From the NCBI RefSeq assembly GCF_032594915.1, contig NZ_CP118733.1, forward strand, positions 2,046,001 through 2,110,000: 64,000 bases of DNA. Reading direction: 5' to 3'. A program made the position numbers and the translations under genes. Of this stretch, positions 8,600 through 18,116 are shown one piece after another. The DNA comes from Streptococcus sp. 29896 (GTDB lineage Bacteria > Bacillota > Bacilli > Lactobacillales > Streptococcaceae). The notes beneath the pieces are model-generated. The model was not told the origin of the DNA. It worked only from the letters and a program-made list of their open reading frames with translations, and did not search any database. Each line of letters opens with the position of its first letter. The first letter of the stretch is position 1.

Positions 8600-9078
8600 C
8601 TCTACTTGCTTCGTATCACCTAACTCCTTTGTATCTGGACACGACATGAGCCACAAAAATCGATATTATTTTTGTTGCGAGTTAGTAAGGTACCTAGGCA
8701 AGTCGCCAATAGCGATTGCCGTAGTATGATGAGTTGCTTAAGCAACCATCATACTGGTACGGTAATTGAACACGGACTAAGGACTGTGAGAAACATAACC
8801 CTAAATCCTAAATATCACCGAATAACGCAGTTGATATCTGGCAAGAGGCGTCGTTAAAACTCGCCTCTTACCTAGCTGTCATTGCGGAGGTCTCACAACG
8901 AAATTTCTAGCAAAATTTCTGTTCGGCCGTCTATTTTCTCTTTGTCCTTTACGTCCTTTGTATCTTATTACTCGAACACGGCTACGATACTTTGCAAAAA
9001 GATAAAGACTTCCTAGATGCTAAAGCATCTGCGTCAGCTTTCCTATTTTGCTTTGTATCGCTTAACGCCTTGGTATCC
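8600..9078. repeat. Repeat- and palindrome-rich intergenic region
   Basis: No gene is seen between ruvA and tag. On the minus strand a unit of about 37 bases (pattern GATACnAAGGnGTTAnGnGATACnAAG) occurs three times in degenerate form: 9078-9042, 8966-8931 and 8636-8600. Between the copies are strong inverted repeats: GTATGATG-a-GTTGC-TTAA-GCAAC-CATCATAC at 8733-8763 and GAGGCG...CGCCTC at 8844-8868. The layout suggests decayed small mobile repeats of a streptococcal intergenic family; the name is not known to me. Confidence 0.6.
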
Positions 9079-9080
9079 TA

Positions 9081-9671
9081 TTACTTCATCAACATTTTAA
9101 GGGCTGACTTGATGTAGTTTTCTGCGGTGTCGTTGGTACCGTCGAAGAATTTCTTGATTTTCTTGAGTTCGGCTGGTCGGTAACCAAGGGCTTCCATGGC
9201 TTCCATAGCTTCATCAAGAGCGATATTTTCACTGGATGGTGCTACTTGTTGAACAGGACCCGCTTCTTCGCTCATGACAAGCTTGCCTTCCAAGTCCAAA
9301 ATCATCTGCTGGGCTGTTTTCTTGCCTATTTTTGGAAACTTGGTCAGATAGGTAATATTCTTCTGCTCAATAGCCCGCACCAGACCGTCGTTATCATCAA
9401 CTGCAATAATCGCTAGAGCTGTTGTCGGACCGATGCCTGAAACAGAAATCAGGCTGAGAAAAACAGATTTTTCGGCTTCTGTCATAAATCCGTAAAGCAA
9501 ATGAGCATCTTCACGAATCACTTGATGCGTATAGACAGTCACTTCTTGCTGGACCTGCCCAGAGTAAGCGTAGGGATTGGCTACCTGTAAAAGATAACCA
9601 ACTCCATGCGTTTCTACTACAATATACTTTGCAGTGATTTTTGTTAAAATTCCTTTGATATAGTCGTACAT
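9081..9671 (-). CDS. ruvA: Holliday junction branch migration protein RuvA
   Basis: 196 residues: N-terminal OB-fold ([28 protein letters not shown]), helix-hairpin-helix region ([35 protein letters not shown]) and a C-terminal RuvB-contacting domain ([16 protein letters not shown]). Tetramers bind four-way junctions and load the RuvB helicase. It lies 40 bases downstream of mutL on the same strand. Confidence 0.96.
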   Translation of the reverse strand: MYDYIKGILTKITAKYIVVETHGVGYLLQVANPYAYSGQVQQEVTVYTHQVIREDAHLLYGFMTEAEKSVFLSLISVSGIGPTTALAIIAVDDNDGLVRAIEQKNITYLTKFPKIGKKTAQQMILDLEGKLVMSEEAGPVQQVAPSSENIALDEAMEAMEALGYRPAELKKIKKFFDGTNDTAENYIKSALKMLMK

Positions 9672-9711
9672 ATACTTCCTTTACTAGTGTGTCAACTCTT
9701 TGTCAACTATG

Positions 9712-11655
9712 TTAATACTTGCCTAGTTCACGTAGACTCGTATGATTTTCCTGAATGCGACGGAACATCTTCTCCATATCCGATTTGCTAAAATGAACTA
9801 AAACTGGACGGCCGTGCGGGCAGTTATAAGGGTTTTGACAATGAGATAATTGCCGCAACAAGTCGCGTGCTGAATAGTCATCCAAGGCATGGTTGGCCTT
9901 GATTGACCGTTTACAAGACATCATGATTGCCAGTTCTGCCCGATACTGCTTAATAGACACCTGGTCTGTCAAGAGCAGCATATCGCACATCTCATAAATG
10001 CCTGACTCAATCTCCTCTTCCTTCATCCAGATAGGATGCTCCCGCAAGATAAACTGGTTGACACCATACTCTTCCAAGTTGACACCAACTTGACGGAGGG
10101 CGTCCATTTTGTGAGTCAGATTCATGGCATCATTTTGAGGAAATTCAAAGATATACGGTACTAATAACTGCTGGGCGGAGTTATCTACCTGACCAATCTT
10201 TTCACGATAATATTCATATTTGACCCGCTCCTGTGCGGCGTGCTGATCGATGATATAGAGCCCCGTTTTCCCTTGTGCAAACAGGTAAGTACCGTGCATC
10301 TGCCCAAAGTATTCTAATTCTGGAAATGTTGAGGTTTCCTCTTGGTCTAATTTATCTGCTAATTTAGCCAATTCTTTTGAAGACAGGTGGGGATGGTCGA
10401 AATCTTCCAGTTCCTCTTCTAATCTCTGCGCAAATTTGATATTGACAGACTTGTCAACTTCTTTTGTCTTTTCTGTCAAGTTGGTGTCTTCTTCCAAGGG
10501 TTTGATTTCCTCGGCAACTACTTCTGGTTTTAAGTAGCAATCCTGCTTAAGGGCATCATAGTAGAGATTGCTTTCCTTGAGGGGCAAGGTTCCCTGCTCT
10601 GCTTTGACCTTTACTCTCGGACGGGTGCTAGACTGAGCTAGGTTTTCAAGGGCATCGGGAATTAAATCCTGTTCCTTGAGAGCCTTGATAATAGCCTCGC
10701 GAATCAGGGTCATGAGTTCCTTTTCCTTGGAAATGCGGACCTCTTGCTTAGTCGGATGGACATTGACATCAGCGAGATAGGGGTCAATCTCAATGGAAAT
10801 CACAGCCAGCGGAAAACGACCTACCATGAGCTTGCTACCGTAGCCCTCCAAAATGGCACGGTTTAGCAGAAAGTTCTTGATATAGCGTCCATTGATGAAA
10901 ATGGAAATATAGTTGCGGTTGGCACGAGTCAATTCTGGCAAGGAAACATAACCCGATACACGAAAATCCAGGTCTTCCGCCTCAATCTCCACCATTTTTT
11001 TGGCAGAAGCGATGCCGTAAATGCCTGAAATAGCTTGACGAAGTTTGCCTGTTCCTGCTGTACGCATCAATTCTCGCCCTTCGTTAACTAGGGTAAAGGA
11101 AATTTCAGGATGGGCCAGGCTCAGTCTGTTGATGATGTCTGCGATATGCGATAACTCCGCTTGTTGACTGCGGACATACTTGAGACGGGCTGGTGTATTG
11201 TAAAACAGGTCCGAAACAGTCATCTGGGTGCCGACTGGGCGGCTGATCGGCTCCTCCGACTCGATCACTCCGCCTTTGGAAACCAGACGCAAACCATGAG
11301 TATGTTGATCTGTCGCCGTTTCAATGGTCATGTGACTGACAGAGGCAATCGACGGCAGGGCTTCACCACGAAAACCCAAGGTCCGAATGCGGAAAAGGTC
11401 TGCCTGATTTTTAATCTTACTGGTCGCATGACGTCGCAGGGCCAATGCCACCTGGTCAGGAGCAATCCCCTCTCCGTTGTCTGTGATTTGAATGGATTTG
11501 AGTCCAGCTTCTTCAATGCGAATCTCAATCTGGCTCGCACCTGCATCAATCGAGTTCTCCACCAACTCCTTGACCACGCTGGCTGGACGTTCAATCACCT
11601 CGCCCGCCGCAATCTGGTTGGCTAAAATCTCTGGTAATTCAATAATTTGTGACAT
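9712..11655 (-). CDS. mutL: DNA mismatch repair protein MutL
   Basis: 647 residues. The GHKL ATPase N-terminus has [19 protein letters not shown] and [13 protein letters not shown]. After an acidic, Lys/Glu-rich linker (about 330-450), the C-terminal dimerisation domain has the endonuclease motif [12 protein letters not shown], which fits DQHA(x)2E(x)4E, and a zinc-site-like NCPHGRP. So this is a nicking MutL, as expected in bacteria without MutH. AGGAAG precedes the ATG at 11655. Confidence 0.97.
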   Translation of the reverse strand: MSQIIELPEILANQIAAGEVIERPASVVKELVENSIDAGASQIEIRIEEAGLKSIQITDNGEGIAPDQVALALRRHATSKIKNQADLFRIRTLGFRGEALPSIASVSHMTIETATDQHTHGLRLVSKGGVIESEEPISRPVGTQMTVSDLFYNTPARLKYVRSQQAELSHIADIINRLSLAHPEISFTLVNEGRELMRTAGTGKLRQAISGIYGIASAKKMVEIEAEDLDFRVSGYVSLPELTRANRNYISIFINGRYIKNFLLNRAILEGYGSKLMVGRFPLAVISIEIDPYLADVNVHPTKQEVRISKEKELMTLIREAIIKALKEQDLIPDALENLAQSSTRPRVKVKAEQGTLPLKESNLYYDALKQDCYLKPEVVAEEIKPLEEDTNLTEKTKEVDKSVNIKFAQRLEEELEDFDHPHLSSKELAKLADKLDQEETSTFPELEYFGQMHGTYLFAQGKTGLYIIDQHAAQERVKYEYYREKIGQVDNSAQQLLVPYIFEFPQNDAMNLTHKMDALRQVGVNLEEYGVNQFILREHPIWMKEEEIESGIYEMCDMLLLTDQVSIKQYRAELAIMMSCKRSIKANHALDDYSARDLLRQLSHCQNPYNCPHGRPVLVHFSKSDMEKMFRRIQENHTSLRELGKY

Positions 11656-11702
11656 GATATTCTTCCTGTATATTTAATAGTCCTATTATACCACAAAGCA
11701 AA

Positions 11703-11724
11703 AGCAGTCCCTATTCGGACTGCT
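11703..11724 (-). terminator. Terminator overlapping the end of the small membrane gene
   Basis: Perfect 8-base stem AGCAGTCC / GGACTGCT with a 6-base loop, followed on the minus strand by TTTTGCTTTG. The stop codon of the 11711-11884 gene lies in the loop and stem. Confidence 0.7.
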
Positions 11725-11884
11725 GCTTGTTTTTCCAAAGAAAGTAGAGGTTGATCGAACAGGCGATGATAATGACCACCGACCACAAGAGGTTGAACAT
11801 CGACGTCCGCTGGACATTATAAGCCAAGTACAAGAGGTTGTATCCGATAGCCACGCTATATAAAATGGTTAATAATACTTTCAT
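11711..11884 (-). CDS. Small two-helix membrane protein
   Basis: 57 residues, MKVLLTILYSVAIGYNLLYL... with two hydrophobic stretches and a short basic tail (WKNKQQSE). GGAG lies five bases before the ATG at 11884. Not a family I can name. It follows the LytTR/DUF3021 pair by 46 bases on the same strand and ends in its own terminator, so it may be a third member of that operon. Confidence 0.6.
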   Translation of the reverse strand: MKVLLTILYSVAIGYNLLYLAYNVQRTSMFNLLWSVVIIIACSINLYFLWKNKQQSE

Positions 11885-11930
11885 AAACACTCCAATCTTT
11901 CTAGCCATTATACCACAGATTGCCCTCCGC

Positions 11931-12371
11931 CTACAATTTTCCATTGATCTCCTCGATGTGCCGCTCCATTTTCCGATAATTTAGGAAAAAGAGAGAAACG
12001 TAGACCAAGACAAAGATAAACCAGAAGAAGAGAAGAGAGGCAAGATTGAGCGGAAACCAGCCAGCCAAAATGCTCAACGGTGTGAAGCCTAAAGCTGTGA
12101 TGCAAAAATGCGTTGCAGTCATTCGCAAAAGGCTCCAATCCTGTTCAAAAATCTTGTCTGCCAGCTGAAACAAGATACCGATTGCTGCCCAAGTCAGCAC
12201 ACAGATTAACATGACGGTTACCTGATTAAAATTGCTTAGGTAGTAAGCCCCCATGGTTGAAAAAGGATTGAGCGGAAGATAAGCTCCCTGTCCAAAGACG
12301 GCCGATGTGATGATAGAAATCATTGTTCCGATTGTAAGGCCTAAACTGGCTGATAAGATGTATTTTTTCAT
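11931..12371 (-). CDS. DUF3021 family membrane protein
   Basis: 146 residues with four predicted membrane helices (near residues 5-25, 42-65, 80-105, 112-135) and a charged C-terminal tail. DUF3021 proteins are usually encoded just after a LytTR-domain regulator. In the LytTR regulatory systems described in streptococci (HdrRM, BrsRM of S. mutans) a membrane partner inhibits the regulator. Its ATG overlaps the last codon and stop of the LytTR gene (ATGA-type overlap), so the two are translationally coupled. The inhibitory role here is inference. Confidence 0.85.
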   Translation of the reverse strand: MKKYILSASLGLTIGTMISIITSAVFGQGAYLPLNPFSTMGAYYLSNFNQVTVMLICVLTWAAIGILFQLADKIFEQDWSLLRMTATHFCITALGFTPLSILAGWFPLNLASLLFFWFIFVLVYVSLFFLNYRKMERHIEEINGKL

Positions 12372-12811
12372 AGTCCTAACCTTTCTTTGATGGATTTTAA
12401 ATAACGACGGGACGAGTAGGTGACAGAGCCATTTTTCATGACTAGTTTGACCAGACCATTGGCTGTCAACTTGAGGTGATCCAATTGCTTGATGTGAATG
12501 ATTTCCGACTGGGAAATTTGTAAGAAATTGACTGGCAATTCCTCCTTAACCTGATACAAGCGTAAGTTGGAAGTGAAGGAATCTCCCACCGTTTCCACCT
12601 GCAAAACCTTGTCTTCCAAGTAGAGTCTGACTATCTCACCATGCTCCAAAAGATAAACCTGCTCTCCTTTTTTGACTGTCAATCTGGAAGTCTGCTTGTC
12701 TAGGTTTTGAACATAGGCCACCAAGTTAGTAATCTGCTCAGACATAGCCTGTGCTTCAATAGTCACCAAATCTTCCAAAATCTCTGGTGAAATAGCTAGT
12801 TTTACTTTCAT
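12368..12811 (-). CDS. LytTR-domain transcription regulator
   Basis: 147 residues. No receiver domain; the C-terminal half (about 50-147) is a LytTR DNA-binding domain (VYLLEHGEIVRLYLEDKVLQVET, NFLQISQSEIIHIKQLDHLKL, SRRYLKSIKERLGL). The start is the ATG at 12811 behind AAAGGAG. Together with the DUF3021 gene it forms a one-component LytTR regulatory system. Related S. mutans systems control bacteriocins and competence; the target here is unknown. It has its own promoter at 12842-12870. Confidence 0.88.
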   Translation of the reverse strand: MKVKLAISPEILEDLVTIEAQAMSEQITNLVAYVQNLDKQTSRLTVKKGEQVYLLEHGEIVRLYLEDKVLQVETVGDSFTSNLRLYQVKEELPVNFLQISQSEIIHIKQLDHLKLTANGLVKLVMKNGSVTYSSRRYLKSIKERLGL

Positions 12812-12841
12812 CTGTTCTCCTTTCTCTTTCCCTCTGTCCCT

Positions 12842-12870
12842 ATTAAACACCATTTTTCTAGTGGTTTCAA
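12842..12870 (-). promoter_or_regulatory. Promoter of the LytTR/DUF3021 operon
   Basis: On the minus strand TTGAAA (12870-12865), a 17-base spacer and TTTAAT (12847-12842). The spacer holds a loose dyad (CCAC...GGTG). No clear pair of LytTR direct repeats was found by eye. Confidence 0.65.
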
Positions 12871-12914
12871 GGGCTTTTGGCTATGTGGTCGATTTCCTGC
12901 ACTAAACGGAAAAA

Positions 12915-12936
12915 AGCCAGAACAGCTGTCCTGACT
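12915..12936 (-). terminator. Terminator beyond mutS
   Basis: Arms AGCCAGAACAG / CTGTCCTGACT pair along 11 positions with two G-U pairs on the minus-strand transcript, followed by TTTTTT. It lies beyond the MITE, so it is probably the original mutS terminator pushed away by the insertion. Confidence 0.75.
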
Positions 12937-12943
12937 TTCAATG

Positions 12944-13047
12944 TATAGTCTTTTAGTTTGCTTTTAGTACTAGGCAACGAGCTGCAGACAGTACTGGAGT
13001 ACGGCAAAGTGAGTTAACGAAGTAATAAAGCAAACTAAATGACTATA
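12944..13047. mobile_element. MITE-like element, 104 bp
   Basis: Terminal inverted repeats of about 27 bases with few mismatches (TATAGTC-t/a-TTTAGTTTGCTTT) bound a 104-bp unit with no coding capacity. TA is present at both outer ends, as expected for IS630/Tc1-type target duplication. The right end stops at the base before the mutS TAA. The inner part includes AGTACTAGGCAACGAGC. This resembles the RUP class of streptococcal repeats in size and style, but identity with RUP is not claimed. Confidence 0.75.
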
Positions 13048-15588
13048 TTATAGTTTTTTCTTCAATTCTGCCACCCTCATCATGACTTCCATTGGGGTCA
13101 TATTGTAGATGTCTAGTTTTTCCAGTTCATCGAGGACTGGGTGAGAAGGCGTGTCTGCGAAGAGGTCGATTTGACCAGACGGCTCTTCCACAACTGACGG
13201 AGCTGGGTGAGTTGGTGCAGTAGGGGCTTGGTTTTCAAGCGTCTGCAAAATCCTATCCGCCCGCTGCAATAGCTCCTCTGGCATTCCCGCAATCTTAGCC
13301 ACATGAATCCCGTAGGACTTATCAGCTGGGCCTTGGGCAATCTTGTGGAGGAATGTGACTTGGCCGTCCTTCTCCAAGGTCGATACATGGACATTCTCTA
13401 AGTGTTCCAAGGTCTGACTAAGGTCTGTCAACTCATGGTAGTGGGTGGCAAAGAGAGTCTTGGCACCAATCTTGTCGTGGATGTACTCGATGATAGACTG
13501 GGCCAGAGCCATGCCGTCATAGGTGGCCGTCCCCCGTCCCAACTCATCAAAGAGTATGAGCGAACGATTTGTCGCCAGACGGACCGCCTTATTGGCCTCC
13601 ATCATCTCAACCATAAAGGTAGACTGTCCGCTGACCAAGTCGTCTGCCGCCCCAATACGGGTAAAAATAGCATCGAAAATCGGCAATGCAGCCTGATCCG
13701 CAGGCACATAGGAACCCATCTGCGCCATGATGACGATAACCGCCAACTGCCGCATATAGGTAGACTTACCACTCATGTTTGGACCAGTAATCAATTGCAT
13801 ATGCGTATCCGTATCCAAGTGAATAGAGTTGGGAATGTAGGTCTGCTTGCCCATGACTTTCTCCACCACCGCATGACGACCACGGTCAATGGTCAATTCT
13901 CTTTGATCTGTAAAGCGTGGACAAACCAAATGTTGCTGCTCTGCCACAACTGCAAAGGCCTGCAAAACATCGATAGTTGCAATGGTCCGAGCCAACTTCT
14001 GCAAGCGACCGATATACTTCTCAACCTCTTGGCGAATCCGCATGAAAATCTCGTACTCCAAATTAGCAGACTTATCACGCGCCTCCAACATCTGCCCTTC
14101 GATCTTAGCCAACTCTTCCGTTCCATAGCGCTCCGAGTTTTTCAAGGTCGCCTTACGGAAAAAATGGTCCGGCACGTTGCCCAGATTGGAATTGGTCACA
14201 TGGAAATAGTAACCGTCTTTTTTATTGTAATCAATCTTAAGATTGTTGATACCAGACGCTTCACGCTCCTTGGCCTCAATCTCCGCAATCCAACCCGCTC
14301 CCTCACGCATGACCAGACGGTACTGATCCAGCGTTTCATCAAAGCCCGTACGGATGATGTTTCCATCTGTGATGGTCCCTTGGGCTTCTGGGTCAATAGC
14401 AGAGCTGATGAGAGCGTGCAGTTCTGGAATTGGGTCCAATCCAGCTACCAGATTGCCTAGAGCAGGCTCATTGATTTGTAGCAAGATATTCTTGATTGCT
14501 GGGATATTTCCTAGAGTCTGGGAGAGCTGCAAGAGATCCTTGGGCATGGTTTTTCCAAAAGACACCCGACTGGCCAAACGTTCGATGTCATAGACACCTT
14601 TTAAAGCCTCGACCAAGTCACTCCGTTCAAAGAAGTAATCCAGAAAAACCTGAACGACAGCCTGACGATTCTCAATCCGCTTAAGGTCAATCAAGGGACG
14701 ATCAATCCATGTCCGCAATAGTCGCATACCCATGGCTGTCTTGGTTTCGTCTAGCAACCAGTACAAACTACCATGCTTCTTGCCTGTCCGACCGTTTTCA
14801 AGCAGGTCCAGACTGGACTTGGTTGCATAGTCCATTTGCAGATAGTCCTTGATTTCATAATGGACCACCTTCTGCAAGTGGCTCAAATCCCGCATCTGTG
14901 TCCGGTGCAGGTAGCTGAGGAGTTTCCCAGCCGCAGCCTTTTCCAAGTCTGTCAAGGAGTTATCAATCAGCTGAACATCCTCCGTCACCTCATCTTCAAA
15001 AGACAGCAACAAGTTCATCTGATTGGAGAAGACCTGCTCCTCTTCCTCCGACAAAGCATAGCCGATGACCAATTCACGTGCTCGTAAATTGCGGATTTCA
15101 CCGCAAAGACTAGTAAAATCATCCAAACTAGTCACGAAAAATTGACCTGTTGACACATCCATATAAGAAAGTGCGAACTGCACTCCCTGACGGTCAATCG
15201 CAACTAAATAGTTACTGTCTGCTCCCATTTTGGACGAGTCTGTTACCGTACCAGGAGTAATGACCTGCACCACTTCCCGCTTGACCACACCGACTGCCTG
15301 CTTAGGATCTTCCATCTGCTCAGCAATTGCGACCTTATGCCCCAATTCAACAAGTGTGTCGATATACTGTTGTGCCGCGTGATACGGTACCCCCGCCATA
15401 GGAATCGGATTCTCCGCATTCTTATTACGACTGGTCAGGGACAGTTCCAAAATCTGCGCCGCTTCTACCGCATCTTCATAAAATAACTCATAAAAGTCTC
15501 CCATACGGAAAAGCAAAAAAGCATCTGGATACTGTGCTTTTATATCCAGATACTGCTGCATGCCTGGGGAAATTTTCTCTACTGCCAT
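13048..15588 (-). CDS. mutS: DNA mismatch repair protein MutS
   Basis: 846 residues, full length. The mismatch-reading motif GDFYELF places Phe32 and Glu34 at the usual positions. The Walker A motif GPNMSGKST is near residue 600, followed by a Walker B-like [16 protein letters not shown] and [11 protein letters not shown]. It recognises mispairs as a dimer and recruits MutL. It lies three bases downstream of argR on the same strand, so the two are co-transcribed. A MITE abuts its stop codon. Confidence 0.97.
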   Translation of the reverse strand: MAVEKISPGMQQYLDIKAQYPDAFLLFRMGDFYELFYEDAVEAAQILELSLTSRNKNAENPIPMAGVPYHAAQQYIDTLVELGHKVAIAEQMEDPKQAVGVVKREVVQVITPGTVTDSSKMGADSNYLVAIDRQGVQFALSYMDVSTGQFFVTSLDDFTSLCGEIRNLRARELVIGYALSEEEEQVFSNQMNLLLSFEDEVTEDVQLIDNSLTDLEKAAAGKLLSYLHRTQMRDLSHLQKVVHYEIKDYLQMDYATKSSLDLLENGRTGKKHGSLYWLLDETKTAMGMRLLRTWIDRPLIDLKRIENRQAVVQVFLDYFFERSDLVEALKGVYDIERLASRVSFGKTMPKDLLQLSQTLGNIPAIKNILLQINEPALGNLVAGLDPIPELHALISSAIDPEAQGTITDGNIIRTGFDETLDQYRLVMREGAGWIAEIEAKEREASGINNLKIDYNKKDGYYFHVTNSNLGNVPDHFFRKATLKNSERYGTEELAKIEGQMLEARDKSANLEYEIFMRIRQEVEKYIGRLQKLARTIATIDVLQAFAVVAEQQHLVCPRFTDQRELTIDRGRHAVVEKVMGKQTYIPNSIHLDTDTHMQLITGPNMSGKSTYMRQLAVIVIMAQMGSYVPADQAALPIFDAIFTRIGAADDLVSGQSTFMVEMMEANKAVRLATNRSLILFDELGRGTATYDGMALAQSIIEYIHDKIGAKTLFATHYHELTDLSQTLEHLENVHVSTLEKDGQVTFLHKIAQGPADKSYGIHVAKIAGMPEELLQRADRILQTLENQAPTAPTHPAPSVVEEPSGQIDLFADTPSHPVLDELEKLDIYNMTPMEVMMRVAELKKKL

Positions 15589-15591
15589 AGC

Positions 15592-16044
15592 CTACCCTCT
15601 TCCCCCATCAATATAAACACTGATTTCATCTTCTACCTGCTGAGCAGCTGCCTCATCACGACAGATAACCAACAGCGTATCTGCTCCCGCCAAGGTCCCC
15701 AAGATATGGGCAGGCTTTTCAGCATCGATAATATTTGCCATCAGGGCAGCCTCTCCCACTTCGCAGTGCAAGACAAGGATAAAGCTGGCGCGTTCAAGCT
15801 TGACGGCATACTTGGCCAAGCGTTGTCCAAAAACAGTCACTTCTTCTTTCTCTGGCAAGGCATAGTAAGCCTGACCCTCCTCATAGAGCTTAATCAGCCC
15901 CAGTTCTCGCAAGTCGCGCGAAAGGGTCGTTTGAGTCACTCGAATCCCTTCAGCCTCTAACCCTAATTGAATGTCTGCCTGGCGACCAATCTTTTGCTCT
16001 GTAATCATTTTCTTAATTCGTTGGTGACGAATTCGCTTGCTCAT
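15592..16044 (-). CDS. argR: Arginine repressor ArgR
   Basis: 150 residues: N-terminal winged helix (RIRHQRIKKMITEQKIGRQADIQLGLEAEGIRVTQTTLSRDL pattern) and C-terminal oligomerisation/arginine-binding domain (GTLAGADTLLVICRDEAAA). Represses arginine biosynthesis or activates catabolism when arginine is bound. Divergent from argS, with about 100 bases between start codons, a conserved arrangement in streptococci. Confidence 0.93.
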   Translation of the reverse strand: MSKRIRHQRIKKMITEQKIGRQADIQLGLEAEGIRVTQTTLSRDLRELGLIKLYEEGQAYYALPEKEEVTVFGQRLAKYAVKLERASFILVLHCEVGEAALMANIIDAEKPAHILGTLAGADTLLVICRDEAAAQQVEDEISVYIDGGRG

Positions 16045-16147
16045 TTTTCTACCTCTTGCTGTCTATTTATAGTGCCATTATATCATTTTTTACGCTATCT
16101 GTTGACATTTTGTGGTAGAATAGAAGAATGAAATTGGAGGAAGAATT

Positions 16148-17836
16148 ATGAATCAAAAACAAGTAGTTGCTGAACGTTTGGCAGCTGTTTTACCCAATCT
16201 AGAATTAGAAACCATTTATTCTCTACTGGAAACACCAAAATCATCAGAAATGGGTGACTTAGCCTTTCCCGCCTTCTCCTTGGCAAAAATCGAACGTAGG
16301 GCACCACAAGCCATTGCAACAGATATCGTTGAAAAACTAGACACCTCTGGTTTTGAAAAAGTCCTTGCAACTGGTCCTTATGTCAACTTCTTCTTCGATA
16401 AAGCAGCAATCTCTCATCAGGTTTTGACCCAAGTCATCACTGAAAAAGAGCAGTACGGTCAAGCCAACATCGGTCAAGGCCACAATGTTACCATCGACAT
16501 GTCTAGCCCAAACATTGCCAAGCCTTTCTCAGTTGGGCATTTACGTTCAACCGTTATCGGAGATGCCCTTGCCAACATCCATGCAAAGCTAGGCTACAAT
16601 CCTATCCGTATCAACCACTTGGGAGACTGGGGCAAGCAGTTTGGTATGTTGATCGTTGCTTACAAACTCTGGGGTGATAAGGCCGCCGTCGAAGCTAATC
16701 CAATCGCTGAGTTGCTCAAACTGTATGTTCGAATCAATGCTGAAGCTGAAGAAAAACCTGAATTGGATGAAGAAGCACGCCAATGGTTCAAAAAATTGGA
16801 AGATGGTGACCAAGAAGCCTTGGAATTATGGCAGTGGTTCCGTGATGAAAGCTTGGTCGAATTTAACCGCATCTACGACAAGCTAGGTGTCCAATTCGAC
16901 AGTTTCAATGGCGAAGCCTTCTATAACGACAAGATGGATGAAGGCATCCAAATCCTAGAAGAAAAAGGACTCCTTAAAGAATCAAAAGGCGCACAAATCG
17001 TTGACCTTGAGAGCTACAATCTTCCACCAGCTCTCATCCGAAAAACAGACGGTGCGACTCTTTATATCACGCGTGATATGGCGACAGCTATGTACCGCAA
17101 ACGAACCTATGACTTCGTGAAAAGCCTCTATGTCGTTGGCCAAGAGCAAATCAATCACTTCAAACAACTGAAGGCCGTTTTGAAAGAAATGGATTACGAC
17201 TGGAGCGACGATATGACACATATCACCTTCGGTTTGGTGACCAAGGATAAGAAAAAGCTCTCTACTCGTAAAGGAAACATCATCCTGCTCGAGCCAACTC
17301 TTGACGAAGCCATTTCACGTGCCCTCACTCAAATCGAGGCCAAAAACCCTGACCTTGAAAACAAGGAAGAAGTGGCGCACGCAGTTGGTGTCGGCGCTGT
17401 TAAGTTTTACGATCTTAAAACCGACCGTGACAACGGCTACGACTTTGACCTGGAAGCCATGGTTTCCTTTGAAGGTGAGACAGGTCCTTATGTGCAATAC
17501 GCATACGCCCGCATCCAGTCTATCCTGCGCAAAGCAAACTTTATCCCAATCGCAGAAAATGACTACAAACTAGCTGACGCAGAAAGCTGGGAAATCATCA
17601 AACACATCCAAAACTTCTCAACTGTTGTAGAACGTGCTGGCAATAAGTTTGATCCATCACTCATCGCTAAGTATGCTATTAACCTGGCGCAAGCCTTCAA
17701 CAAGTACTACGCACACACTCGTATCTTGGATGAAAGCCCTGAACGCGATAGCCGACTGGCTCTGGCTTATGCAACAGGCCTTGTCCTCAAAGAATCTCTT
17801 CGTCTCCTAGGTGTGCAAGCTCCTGAAAAAATGTAA
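16148..17836 (+). CDS. argS: Arginyl-tRNA synthetase
   Basis: 562 residues, class I synthetase. The HIGH-like motif appears as [16 protein letters not shown] and the KMSKS-like region as KKLSTRKGN, both typical of ArgRS. The C-terminal anticodon-binding domain holds [16 protein letters not shown] and ends [21 protein letters not shown] -10 with a TGG extension lies at 16113-16121; GGAGG precedes the ATG. Two terminator hairpins follow. Confidence 0.97.
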   Translation: MNQKQVVAERLAAVLPNLELETIYSLLETPKSSEMGDLAFPAFSLAKIERRAPQAIATDIVEKLDTSGFEKVLATGPYVNFFFDKAAISHQVLTQVITEKEQYGQANIGQGHNVTIDMSSPNIAKPFSVGHLRSTVIGDALANIHAKLGYNPIRINHLGDWGKQFGMLIVAYKLWGDKAAVEANPIAELLKLYVRINAEAEEKPELDEEARQWFKKLEDGDQEALELWQWFRDESLVEFNRIYDKLGVQFDSFNGEAFYNDKMDEGIQILEEKGLLKESKGAQIVDLESYNLPPALIRKTDGATLYITRDMATAMYRKRTYDFVKSLYVVGQEQINHFKQLKAVLKEMDYDWSDDMTHITFGLVTKDKKKLSTRKGNIILLEPTLDEAISRALTQIEAKNPDLENKEEVAHAVGVGAVKFYDLKTDRDNGYDFDLEAMVSFEGETGPYVQYAYARIQSILRKANFIPIAENDYKLADAESWEIIKHIQNFSTVVERAGNKFDPSLIAKYAINLAQAFNKYYAHTRILDESPERDSRLALAYATGLVLKESLRLLGVQAPEKM

Positions 17837-17840
17837 GAAA

Positions 17841-17920
17841 AAAGCTGATTACTCAGCTTTTTTTCTATGCAATCAATTACACCTAGGCAACAAAAAAACT
17901 GACCTATGGTCAGTTTTTTT
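17841..17920 (+). terminator. Two consecutive terminators after argS
   Basis: The first is AAAGCTGA/TCAGCTTT with a 4-base loop at 17841-17860 followed by TTTT. The second is AAACTGACC-TAT-GGTCAGTTT at about 17896-17916 flanked by A- and T-runs, so it can act in both directions. The rest of the gap up to malQ (17921-18116) shows no gene. Confidence 0.85.
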
Positions 17921-18116
17921 GAGGGAATGATAGGAAAGGAACTCTAACGAATACCTTTATATCCGGAACCATTTTTAGGAAAACCGGTTTTTCACGTTTT
18001 TTCTAAAAAAGATTCCATTCATGTATTTGTTTTGAACAACAAATACTGGATATATCCAGTATACACTTTTACAAAAAATTGGTCAAGAAATAGCACTATA
18101 ACGACACAAAATAGCT

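Noticed and set aside
13402..14460. 352-codon plus-strand ORF inside mutS
   Set aside because: Antisense shadow of mutS; low-complexity residues typical of a reversed frame, no start signal.
16102..16121. TTGACA as -35 for the argS promoter
   Set aside because: Only eight bases separate it from the TAGAAT -10; the extended TGG-TAGAAT element is the better explanation.
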